A stretch of 64,000 nt of DNA, taken from positions 7,813,501-7,877,500 of the forward strand of contig NZ_AP023262.1 in NCBI RefSeq assembly GCF_016756615.1, in the 5' to 3' direction. Position numbers and translations under genes: made by a program. Source of the DNA: Mesorhizobium sp. L-8-3. GTDB lineage: Bacteria > Pseudomonadota > Alphaproteobacteria > Rhizobiales > Rhizobiaceae. The notes below the pieces were generated by a model. That model was not told the DNA's origin. It was given only the letters and a program-made list of their open reading frames with translations, and made no database searches. Positions 49,956 through 57,899 of the stretch are shown here, piece after piece. The stretch's first letter is position 1. Each line of letters begins with the position of its first letter.

Positions 49956-50995
49956 CCCGCCAGCCCGCCGCATCGGCCATGACAGCCGCCCCCGTGTCGA
50001 AGCCCAATCCGCTCCTGGCCGCGGTCAAGACGCTGTTCCTGCGCGTCGGCGTGCTGCCTTTCTTCCTGGCAGCGGCGCTGATCATCTTCTCGCTTGTCTC
50101 GGCGCAGTTCCTGTCGGTGCAGAACCTCACCAATGTGGCGCGCCAGTCGGTCTATCTCGTACTGGTTTCGCTCGGCCAGATGCTGGTGCTGATCACCGGC
50201 GGCTTCGACCTGTCGGTCGGTACCACGATCGCCCTGACTTCGGTGGTCTCCGCGACCGTGATGGTGGCGCTCGCCGCCGCCATGCCCGATCTGGTCTGGA
50301 TCGTGATCCTGATCGGGGCGGCGGCCGGCTTCGGCGCCGCATTGATCGTCGGCGCCCTCAACGGCATCGGCATCGCCCAGTTCGGCGTCTCGCCCTTCAT
50401 CATGACGCTCGGTGTGCAGTCGGTGGGCGCCGGCATCGCGCTCTTCCTGACCGGCGGCGTGCCGGTCGCGAGCCTGCCTTACGCGTTCGGCAACTTCTTC
50501 GGTTTCGGCCGTGTCCTGGGCGTGCCCGTGCCGGTGCTGTTCGCCGTCGCCGCGATCGTCGCGATGTGGCTGATGATGAACCGTACGCGGCTCGGCGCGC
50601 ATATCTACGCGGTGGGAGGCAATCTCAAGGCGGCCAACCTGTCGGGGGTGAACACCAAGCGGGTGCTGTTCCTCGCCTACGCAGTCTGCGCGCTGCTCGC
50701 CTCTCTGGCCGGCCTGCTGCTGACGGCGCGCGTCGAATCCGGCGAGACCAATCTCGGCGGCACGATCGCGCTGGAATCGATCGCCGCCTGCGTCATCGCA
50801 GGCGTCTCGCTGCGCGGCGGCATAGGCCGCGTCGAGAATGTCGTGCTCGGCGCCTTCTTCATCGTGCTCGTCCAGAACGGCATGAACATCGCCAGGATCG
50901 GCTCCTACATGCAGATGGTGCTGCTCGGCTCGCTGCTCATCCTCGCCGTCATCCTCGACCAGTTCCGCTACCGCATGCTTGTCGGCAACCGCTGA
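49952..50995 (+). CDS. Ribose/sugar-type ABC transporter permease
   Basis: 347 aa with about nine hydrophobic helices after a cytoplasmic N-terminal stretch. LSVQNLTNVARQSVYLVLVS, LITGGFDLSVGTTIALTSV and GGNLKAANLSGVN are conserved in RbsC-type proteins. It imports the ligand bound by the TorT-like SBP, presumably the substrate of the PxpABC/carboxylase enzyme set. Confidence 0.93.
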   Translation: MTRQPAASAMTAAPVSKPNPLLAAVKTLFLRVGVLPFFLAAALIIFSLVSAQFLSVQNLTNVARQSVYLVLVSLGQMLVLITGGFDLSVGTTIALTSVVSATVMVALAAAMPDLVWIVILIGAAAGFGAALIVGALNGIGIAQFGVSPFIMTLGVQSVGAGIALFLTGGVPVASLPYAFGNFFGFGRVLGVPVPVLFAVAAIVAMWLMMNRTRLGAHIYAVGGNLKAANLSGVNTKRVLFLAYAVCALLASLAGLLLTARVESGETNLGGTIALESIAACVIAGVSLRGGIGRVENVVLGAFFIVLVQNGMNIARIGSYMQMVLLGSLLILAVILDQFRYRMLVGNR

Positions 50996-51025
50996 CGCGC
51001 CAACACCATCGAAAGGGGAAACGAA

Positions 51026-51613
51026 ATGTCAACCGCCGTCCTCCATCCGACGCTCGCCGACCGCTTGTTCCGCGGCCAGTCCAGCCGAGTGCGCCAGGTG
51101 CTGCTCGCTATCGGCGGCTCGCTGGCTCTCTGGGCCTCGGCGAAGATCCAGATTCCGTTCTATCCGGTGCCGCTTACCATGCAGACCTTCATGGTGCTCG
51201 TCATCGGCATGGCCTTCGGCCCGCGCCTCGGCACGGCGACCGTCGGGCTTTATCTCCTGTAAGGCGCGCTCGGCCTGCCCGTCTTCGCCGGAACCCCGGA
51301 GAAGGGCATAGGCCTCGCCTATATGGCCGGGCCGACCGGAGGTTATCTCATCGGCTATCTCGCCGCAGCGGCCGCCTGCGGTTTCCTCGCCGAGCGCGGC
51401 TGGGACCGGCGCGCCTCGACGACCGCGCTCGCCATGCTCGCCGGCAACGTGCTCATCTACGTGCCGGGCCTCGCCTGGCTGGGCGCCGTCGTCGGCTGGG
51501 ACAAGCCGGTGCTGGCCTGGGGGCTGACGCCCTTCCTGCTCGGCGATCTCGTCAAGCTGGCGCTGGCAGCGGCGCTGCTGCCGCTGGCATGGCAGGGCCT
51601 GCGGAACCGCTGA
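51026..51613 (+). pseudogene. bioY: BioY biotin transporter interrupted by an in-frame stop codon
   Basis: The frame reads MSTAVLHP to GLYLL, then a TAA at 51260-51262 (codon 79), then GALGLPVFAGTPEKGIGLAY in the same frame to a stop at 51613. All BioY hallmarks are on both sides: FYPVPLTMQTFMVLVIG before, and MAGPTGGYLIGYLAAAA after. The missing residue is normally Glu in rhizobial BioY as recalled, so a single GAA-to-TAA change explains it. No frame change is involved. BioY is the substrate-binding unit of ECF biotin importers. A sequencing error is possible. Confidence 0.85.
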
Positions 51614-51700
51614 CGAACCGAACCACGGTGGAGAGAGCCGGGCGGCCTCTCCGCCGGCCTCCCTCCCTTTGAACCTTTCAGGACTGGAGGGGCCAAGCCC

Positions 51701-54073
51701 ATGAACTGGATCGGCAAGCCGCTGCGGCGCAAGGAGGACGGCCGCTTCATCACCGGCCAGGGTCAATATGTCGGCGATGTCGACATCGACGCAGCGGCCC
51801 TCTACGTGCTGCGCTCGCCGCACGCCAATGCGAGGATCGTGTCGATCGACATCCGGGCAGCCCGCGACATGCCCGGCGTGCTCGATATCATCACGGGCGA
51901 GGACATCGAGAAGGCCGACATCGGCGGCCTGCCCTGCGCCTATCCCGTCACCAACCGGGACGGCACCCCGATGGTCTTCCCGCACCATCCCGTCATCGCC
52001 ACGAACCGCGTCCTGCATGTCGGCGACCAGGTCGCCGCGATCGTGGCCGAGACCCTCGCCGATGCCCAGTCAGCGGCGGAGGCGATCGAGGTCGTCTACG
52101 AAGCGCTGCCCTCGCAGACGAGCCTTGTCGGCGTGCTGACGAAGGATGCGGCGCGCGTGCGGCCCGAACTGACCGACAACCAGTGCTTCGACTGGGGGCT
52201 CGGCGACGAAAAGGCGGCCGATACCGCGATGGCCGGGGCGGCGCATGTGGTCGAGCTCGACCTCGTGCAGAACCGCGTGAACGCCAGCCCGATGGAGACC
52301 CGCAACACGCTCGGGCTCTACGATGCCGGGCGCGACGAATATACGCTCTACACCTCGACACAGAACCCGCATTCGATCCGCGTCTGCCTATCGGCGAGCA
52401 CCCTCAAGATCCCGGAAGAGCGCATCCGCGTGATATCGCCCGATGTCGGCGGCGGCTTCGGCATGAAGATCTACCACTATGCCGAAGAGGTGCTCGTGCT
52501 GTTCGCGGCCAGGCGGCTGCGCCGGCCGGTGCGCTGGGAGGCATCACGCTCGGAGGCGTTCCTGGTCGACACCTATGCGCGGGACCATCTGACGAAGGTG
52601 AGCCTCGGCCTCGACGCGGACGGCACATTCGTGGCGCTGAAGGTGCACACGATCGCCAATCTCGGCGCCTATCTTTCGACCTTCGGCCCGTCGATCCCGA
52701 CCTTCTTCTACGGCAATCCGTTCCCAGGGCCCTATTCGGTGCGCGACATCTATATCCACGTCCAGGGCGTGTTCACCAACACGACGCCGGTCGATGCCTA
52801 TCGCGGCGCCGGACGTCCCGAGATGACCTATGTGATGGAGCGGATCGTAGAGCAGGCCGCGCGGCAACTGGGCCAGGATCCGTTCGAGATCCGGCGTCGT
52901 AACGCCATCCCGCCCGAAGCGATCCCCTACAAGACGCCGTTCCTGCATACCTATGACTCCGGCGACCTGCCGGCCCTGCTCGACAGGACACGCGAAGCGG
53001 CCGATCTCGACGGCTTCACCGAACGCAAGGCGGCATCGGCGAAGAAGGGCCTGCTGCGCGGCCTCGGCGTCTCCTTCTATCTGGAATCCTGCGGCATGGG
53101 ACCCTCCAAGCTGCTGATCGAGCAGGGCTTCACCGCGGGCTATTATGAAGTGGCGACGGTGCGCATCAGCCCGACGGGCGGCATCACGGTTCTGACCGGA
53201 AGCCATTCGCATGGACAGGGGCACGAAACGGCCTTCGCCCAGATCGTCGCGGAGAAGATCGGTATCGACCCCGCCCGGATCGAGATCATCCATGGCGACA
53301 CCGGCCGCATGGCCTATGGCGTCGGGACCTACGGGTCGCGTTCTCTCTCGGTCGGCGGCAGCGCGCTGGCGATATGCACCGACAAGGTCGTCGCCAAGAT
53401 GAAGAGGATCGCCGCCCATATGCTCGGCGTCGATGTGGCCGTCATCGAAGTGAGCGACGGCATCTTCCGCGCCAGCGGTACCAATCTCGCCAAGACGTTC
53501 GCCGAGGTGGCGCAACGTGCCTATGCACCGGTCGACTACCCTGCCGGCCTGGAACCGGGTCTCGACGAGACTTCCTATTTCGACCCCGAAGCCTTCACCT
53601 TCCCCTATGGCTGCCACATCGTGGAGGTCGAGGTCGATCCCGACACCGGCATGACGTCGATCTGCCGCTATCTGGCGGTCGATGATTTCGGACGCATCGT
53701 CAACCCGCTGATCGTTGCCGGCCAGATCCATGGCGGCGCGGCACAGGCGATCGGCCAGGCGCTGATGGAAAGTTGCGAATACGAGCCTGGAAGCGGTCAG
53801 CTTCTGACGGGCTCCTTCATGGACTACGCAATGCCGCGGGCACGCGACATTCCCGATATCGAGATGGAGGCGATGGAGACCATCTGCACCACCAACCCGA
53901 TCGGCGCGAAGGGCTGCGGCGAAGCCTCGGCGATCTCCGGCCCGGCCGCGGTGATCAACGCGATCTGCGACGCGCTGCGTGACTATGGCGTGAGCCATGT
54001 CGACATGCCGGCGACACCCGAGAAGGTCTGGAGGGCGATCCGCTCGGCGGACAAGGCGGTTGCTGCGGAGTGA
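51701..54073 (+). CDS. Xanthine dehydrogenase/CO dehydrogenase-family molybdopterin subunit (form II CoxL-like)
   Basis: 790 aa, full length for the large subunit. It begins with IGKPLRRKEDGRFITGQGQY. Molybdopterin-binding motifs VSPDVGGGFGMKIYHY, VDAYRGAGRPEMTYV and GSHSHGQGHETAFAQ are present, and the active-site Glu is in GAKGCGEASAISG. The AYRGAGR loop is the form II pattern, unlike AYRCSFR of true CO dehydrogenase. The iron-sulphur and FAD subunits usually encoded alongside are absent here. It may hydroxylate a heterocycle such as a purine, nicotinate or lactam. Confidence 0.9.
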   Translation: MNWIGKPLRRKEDGRFITGQGQYVGDVDIDAAALYVLRSPHANARIVSIDIRAARDMPGVLDIITGEDIEKADIGGLPCAYPVTNRDGTPMVFPHHPVIATNRVLHVGDQVAAIVAETLADAQSAAEAIEVVYEALPSQTSLVGVLTKDAARVRPELTDNQCFDWGLGDEKAADTAMAGAAHVVELDLVQNRVNASPMETRNTLGLYDAGRDEYTLYTSTQNPHSIRVCLSASTLKIPEERIRVISPDVGGGFGMKIYHYAEEVLVLFAARRLRRPVRWEASRSEAFLVDTYARDHLTKVSLGLDADGTFVALKVHTIANLGAYLSTFGPSIPTFFYGNPFPGPYSVRDIYIHVQGVFTNTTPVDAYRGAGRPEMTYVMERIVEQAARQLGQDPFEIRRRNAIPPEAIPYKTPFLHTYDSGDLPALLDRTREAADLDGFTERKAASAKKGLLRGLGVSFYLESCGMGPSKLLIEQGFTAGYYEVATVRISPTGGITVLTGSHSHGQGHETAFAQIVAEKIGIDPARIEIIHGDTGRMAYGVGTYGSRSLSVGGSALAICTDKVVAKMKRIAAHMLGVDVAVIEVSDGIFRASGTNLAKTFAEVAQRAYAPVDYPAGLEPGLDETSYFDPEAFTFPYGCHIVEVEVDPDTGMTSICRYLAVDDFGRIVNPLIVAGQIHGGAAQAIGQALMESCEYEPGSGQLLTGSFMDYAMPRARDIPDIEMEAMETICTTNPIGAKGCGEASAISGPAAVINAICDALRDYGVSHVDMPATPEKVWRAIRSADKAVAAE

Positions 54074-54076
54074 GGC

Positions 54077-54443
54077 TCACCGCATGGCAGCGGCGATCTT
54101 GATCTTTTCATCATGGGTAATGTCGGGCGCCCGGCTCGACCAATGGACGATCTCTGCTTTGTGGGATTCGCGAACGCGCCCGATAAACCGCCGCGTTTGT
54201 TCAGGGCGTCGCGGATGTCGTGCTCGCTGAGTTCGAGAATGTTGCATTCGACAAAGCTGTCATAGCCCAGGAATCCTCGATGATGTGGTTCTCGCGGCAA
54301 CGGGAAGTTCGGCCTGAAACGCGGCCCTGAGTTGATTCGGAAAACCAGCTCTCGGCCGGCTCCACACACACGACCATTTTTGGCTTTGGCGGGTTCGTCG
54401 TCTGGTCAAAAATGCGGTTAACGTCCAACGCGGCGACGGCCAT
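54077..54443 (-). pseudogene. Decayed downstream partner of the Panacea-domain gene
   Basis: From the ATG at 54443 the sequence reads MAVAALDVNRIFDQTTNPP, then NPPKPKMVVCVEPAESWF. A missing T in the run at 54341-54344 shifts the frame to FRINSGPRFRPNF and GYDSFVECNILELSEHDIRD. A second shift near 54190 leads to FIGRVRESHKAEIVHWSSRA and the stop at 54077-54079. The 367-bp span becomes a whole number of codons (about 122 aa) if two bases are restored. The ATG lies 4 bp after the Panacea stop, so they formed one operon. Function of the partner is unknown. Confidence 0.7.
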
Positions 54444-54447
54444 GCCA

Positions 54448-54982
54448 TCACATGCGCATCAGGTACGCTGTCTCGCGCAGGTCTTCGACGAGGGCGTCAC
54501 GGTACTCCGTCTCGTCGATCATGTCCTCGTACCGCATGATGCCAAGATTGGCGCGTTGCCAATCCGGACCATGCGTGGCAGCGGTACGCTCATTGAAACG
54601 TCATCGTTCGCGACGCGCGCAACGCTGCCCCCAGATGCTCCATGTTGCTTTCCGAGAGCGCGCCGATATCCGGCTCCTGGTTCCCGGTGAGACGTAAGTG
54701 ATAACCGTCGAGCTGCCATGGGACCTGCTCGATGCCCAACTCCGCAAGCCAAAGCGGCTCGCTCTTCAGCATCACGTAAATCTCCAGCGGCACCGGGCCG
54801 AATTTCATGGCCTTGTAGGTTGCACCGAAGATCGGTCGGCCGAAGGCGTTCAGATGGCTCTTGTCGGCAAAGTAGCAAGCCTTCAGTATTGGGTGCAGGT
54901 CGATCCCGGGTTGCTCGGAAATGATCCAGTGCAGCGCGGCCAGAGCCTTGGCAGGGGCAAATTTGAAACGGATTGGTTTCAT
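54448..54982 (-). pseudogene. Panacea-domain (SocA/DUF4065-like) antitoxin gene with a frameshift
   Basis: The first 130 residues (MKPIRFKFAPAKALAALHWI, then PILKACYFADKSHLNAFGRP, then YKAMKFGPVP) are a clear Panacea domain. Near 54595 an extra T turns TTC AAT into TTT CAA TGA. In the neighbouring frame the protein continues as FNERTAATHGPDWQRANLGI, then YEDMIDETEYRDALVEDLRE, and stops at 54448-54450. Removing one base gives 177 aa. Panacea proteins neutralise varied toxins. The gene may be inactive, or this may be a sequencing error in a homopolymer. Confidence 0.78.
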
Positions 54983-55070
54983 GCGACTGCGTCATATAGG
55001 TTGAACAACGGGAACATCAACGTCGTGCTTCGCGCCGGCTGCCCGCTGGTTCCGTCAGCCCCCCCTTAGT

Positions 55071-56846
55071 TCAATCTGCGGCCACGAGGCGCTCGCCGGC
55101 AAGGCTGACGTATCGTTGCACCGGCGGTTCCCAGCCGAGCGGGCGTACCGGGCTCTTGCGTTGGGGGACCGGCATAAGCAACCGGCGGCCGCGGGCCGGG
55201 TCGGCGACCGGAACGGCAGCGACCAGTTCCTTCGTATAGGCATGCTTCGGGTCCGCGAGCACGAGGCCGGTCGGGCCGGTCTCGACGATGCGCCCCTGGT
55301 CGAGCACGGCGACGCGATGGCTCATCCTCTCGACCACGGCGAGATCATGGGAGATGAAGAGATAGGCGATGCCGTATTCCTGCTGGAGTTCGCGCAGGAG
55401 TTCGATCACGCGGGCCTGGACGGACACGTCGAGGGCCGAAACGGGCTCGTCGGCGACGATGATGTCGGGACGCGACGACAGCGCTCGGGCGATGCAGATC
55501 CGCTGGCGCTGGCCGCCTGAGAATTGGTGCGGGAAACGATCGAGGCTGTCGGGGTCGAGACCGACGCGGCGCAGCAGTTCCACGGCGCGTTCGCGGCGCT
55601 CAGCCCGCCGCATGTCGCTGTGGATGGCCAGCGGCTCGGTGACGAGGTCGGCGATCGACATGCGCGGATCGAGGCTGGCATAGGGGTCCTGGAAGACCAT
55701 CTGGAGCGAGCGCCGGACCGGCCGCATCGCGTCGCGGCCGAGCCTGGTCACGTCGCGCCCGCCGACCACGATACGACCGGATGTCGGCTCGACCAGCTTC
55801 AGGATCGACCGGCCGATGGTCGACTTGCCGGAGCCGGACTCGCCGACCAGTCCGAGCGTCTCGCCCCGATCAAGGTGCAGGCTGACGTTGTCGACCGCAT
55901 GAACCTCGGCGACCAGCCGCCGGAAAGGCCCCTTGCGCACGGGAAAACGCGTGACGAGATTCTCCACCTCCAGAACGGGCGGCGGCGCAACCGCCTCCAT
56001 CTGCAGGGCAGGCGCGGCATACACCGGCGCGCCTGAGCCGAGCCTCGGCACGGCATCGAGAAGCGCCCTCGTATAGGCCGCCTGCGGCCGCGCGAAGAGC
56101 TCGCGCGTCGGTGCAGTCTCGACCCGCTCGCCGTCGCGCATGACGACGACGCGGTCGGCGAGTTCGGCCACGACGCCCATATCATGGGTGATGAAGATGA
56201 CGGCCGTTCCCGTGTCCTCGCGCAGGGTGCGGATCAGGTCGAGGATACCCGCCTGGATGGTCACGTCGAGCGCGGTCGTCGGTTCGTCGGCGATCAGTAG
56301 CTTCGGCGCGCAGGCGAGCGCGATCGCAATCATCACGCGCTGCCGCATGCCGCCCGACAGCTCGTGCGGATACTGCCCGATGCGACGCTCGGGGTCGGAG
56401 ATCCGGACCCGTTCCAGCATCCCGACGGCGAGCCGGCGCGCTTCGCCGAAACCAAGGCGGCGGTGCTCGATCAGCGTCTCCATGAGCTGGTCGCCGATGG
56501 TGAGCACCGGATTGAGCGAGGTCATCGGCTCCTGGAAGACCATCGACATGAGATTGCCGCGGATCGCCCGCATGTGGCGCTCGTCGAGGCCCGCGAGGTC
56601 GATCACGTCGTCGCCATGCCGGCGGAAGCGGATCGAACCGCTCTCGATGCGTCCGCCCTCGCGCTCGATCAGCCGCATCAGCGACAATGCCGTCACCGAC
56701 TTGCCGGAACCGGACTCGCCTACGATGGCGAGCACCTCGCCCGGCGCGACCGAGAAAGACAGGTCGCGCACCGCGAGACGGCTGTGCCGGCGCGAGCGGA
56801 AGCCGACCGTCAGGTTGCGGACATCGAGCAACGGCACGGCGACCAT
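55071..56846 (-). CDS. Peptide-type ABC transporter ATPase with two fused ATPase domains (GsiA-like)
   Basis: 591 aa. The start is at MVAVPLLDVRNLTVGF; the frame extends upstream only across the phosphoesterase gene. Domain 1 has GESGSGKSVTALSLM, LSGGMRQRVMIAIAL and LLIADEPTTALD. Domain 2 has GESGSGKSTIGRSI, FSGGQRQRICIARAL and IIVADEPVSALD, and ends with PKHAYTKELVAAVP. It unites the DppD and DppF functions in one chain, unlike locus 1. It is the last gene of locus 4. Confidence 0.93.
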   Translation of the reverse strand: MVAVPLLDVRNLTVGFRSRRHSRLAVRDLSFSVAPGEVLAIVGESGSGKSVTALSLMRLIEREGGRIESGSIRFRRHGDDVIDLAGLDERHMRAIRGNLMSMVFQEPMTSLNPVLTIGDQLMETLIEHRRLGFGEARRLAVGMLERVRISDPERRIGQYPHELSGGMRQRVMIAIALACAPKLLIADEPTTALDVTIQAGILDLIRTLREDTGTAVIFITHDMGVVAELADRVVVMRDGERVETAPTRELFARPQAAYTRALLDAVPRLGSGAPVYAAPALQMEAVAPPPVLEVENLVTRFPVRKGPFRRLVAEVHAVDNVSLHLDRGETLGLVGESGSGKSTIGRSILKLVEPTSGRIVVGGRDVTRLGRDAMRPVRRSLQMVFQDPYASLDPRMSIADLVTEPLAIHSDMRRAERRERAVELLRRVGLDPDSLDRFPHQFSGGQRQRICIARALSSRPDIIVADEPVSALDVSVQARVIELLRELQQEYGIAYLFISHDLAVVERMSHRVAVLDQGRIVETGPTGLVLADPKHAYTKELVAAVPVADPARGRRLLMPVPQRKSPVRPLGWEPPVQRYVSLAGERLVAAD

Positions 56847-56850
56847 GACG

Positions 56851-57729
56851 CTATTCCGCCGCCTGGGCAACGAGCCGTTGCCGGATCTCGGGATGCTCGT
56901 GAAAAGGCGGCAGCGGCGTGATCCAGCGGCGCGCGGTTTCCGCCGCCGAAAGCTCGGCGCGAAAACTGTCCTTGCCATGGACCGTCCAGCCGATCCTGTC
57001 GGAAAGTTCCAGCAGGGCCCAGGCGCCGGCCGGCTCCGGATGGGTGGTGAAGGTCTCGGTGAGCGACTGCAGCGTGAAATGCGGCTGGCCGCCGACCATG
57101 GTGAGCGTGTTCCAGTGGACATGGCCGGCAAAGCAGCAGACCGGGACCCGTGCCGTGGCGAGGATGGCGCGCACACGTTCGGCGCCGCCGGGATAGGTGG
57201 AGGCTTCGGGATTGCGTTCAAAATAGTAGTTGCCTGCCTGGGAGTGGCCGGAAATGGGTACATGGCTGAAGATGGCGAGCGGCTTCGTCGCCTGGCGCAC
57301 GACGCCAGCGAGCCACAGGAGGTCGGCCTCGGTGAGCACAAAGCCGCCGGGGCGATGGATCCTGGAATCGGCGCGCCACAGCACGAGGGTCCAGTCGCCG
57401 AGGTCGATCGTCTGGTTGACGAGCGGCTGGCCCAGGATCTCGGCATTTTCCGCCACGGTGAGATGGTCGCGGTCGTGATTGCCGCAGATGTGGTGGACCG
57501 GCGCCTCGATCGCGCGGAAGACCTCGGCGACCTCCCGCTCCAGGAGCCTGTCCGTGGCCGTGTCGACATCCGAGATGCGGTCGCCGAGATCGATGACGGC
57601 GTCGGGGCGGACGTCATTGGCGAAGGCGGTGAAGCCGGCGAGCAGGTCGAGCGCGGCCGATCCCTTCTTGGTGAAGCTGTCCTGGCCGTGATGGATGTCG
57701 GCAACCAGGCAAAGTCTGAGCGCGGTCAT
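56851..57729 (-). CDS. Calcineurin-like metallophosphoesterase
   Basis: 292 aa. The metal-site motifs of the family are intact: Asp and His in LVADIHHGQD, VIDLGDRISD, the Asn-His of ICGNHDRDH, a His in IFSHVPISG, and GHVHWN. There is no signal peptide, so it is cytoplasmic. Homologues include cyclic nucleotide and glycerophosphodiester phosphodiesterases. Lying within a dipeptide-type ABC operon under a PhnF-like regulator, it may cleave a phosphodiester brought in by that transporter. Five bp separate it from the ATPase gene. Confidence 0.9.
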   Translation of the reverse strand: MTALRLCLVADIHHGQDSFTKKGSAALDLLAGFTAFANDVRPDAVIDLGDRISDVDTATDRLLEREVAEVFRAIEAPVHHICGNHDRDHLTVAENAEILGQPLVNQTIDLGDWTLVLWRADSRIHRPGGFVLTEADLLWLAGVVRQATKPLAIFSHVPISGHSQAGNYYFERNPEASTYPGGAERVRAILATARVPVCCFAGHVHWNTLTMVGGQPHFTLQSLTETFTTHPEPAGAWALLELSDRIGWTVHGKDSFRAELSAAETARRWITPLPPFHEHPEIRQRLVAQAAE

Positions 57730-57757
57730 GGTATCCTCGTAACGGGAAGCAAAGGCA

Positions 57758-57889
57758 CGGCCGGACAGCCCTAGAGCGCCGCGCGTCCATCTGGACGCGC
57801 AAAGGACGCTCTAGCGCTTTGAATCGACGCATCGGGCTTTCCGAGAATCGTGTACGATTTTCGGGCCGATGCGGAGGGCTGTCCGGCCG
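57758..57889 (-). other. Branched intercistronic palindrome between SBP and phosphoesterase genes (locus 4)
   Basis: An outer 15-bp perfect stem (57758-57772 with 57875-57889, CGGCCGGACAGCCCT and its complement) encloses two hairpins. One is 57771-57814 (CTAGAGCG / CGCTCTAG, with GCGCGTCC / GGACGCGC inside). The other is 57829-57872 (GCATCGG / CCGATGC with inner pairing). It begins about 10 bp after the SBP stop. CTAGAGCG-type palindromes are dispersed in rhizobial genomes. Confidence 0.8.
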
Positions 57890-57899
57890 CGCATCGGGG

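Noticed and set aside
47373..49973. An 866-codon open frame on the minus strand opposite the SBP and ATPase genes
   Set aside because: The plus strand carries complete SBP and ABC ATPase motifs; the antisense frame has none.
51026..51262. A complete 78-aa small protein in place of bioY
   Set aside because: The frame continues with BioY sequence right after the stop, so it is a truncated bioY rather than a separate gene.
51701..54073. True carbon monoxide dehydrogenase
   Set aside because: The active-site loop is AYRGAGR rather than AYRCSFR, and the coxM and coxS genes are absent.
55071..57704. A single 877-codon fusion of phosphoesterase-region sequence and the ATPase
   Set aside because: The first 285 codons are a shadow of the phosphoesterase gene in another frame; the ATPase starts at 56846.
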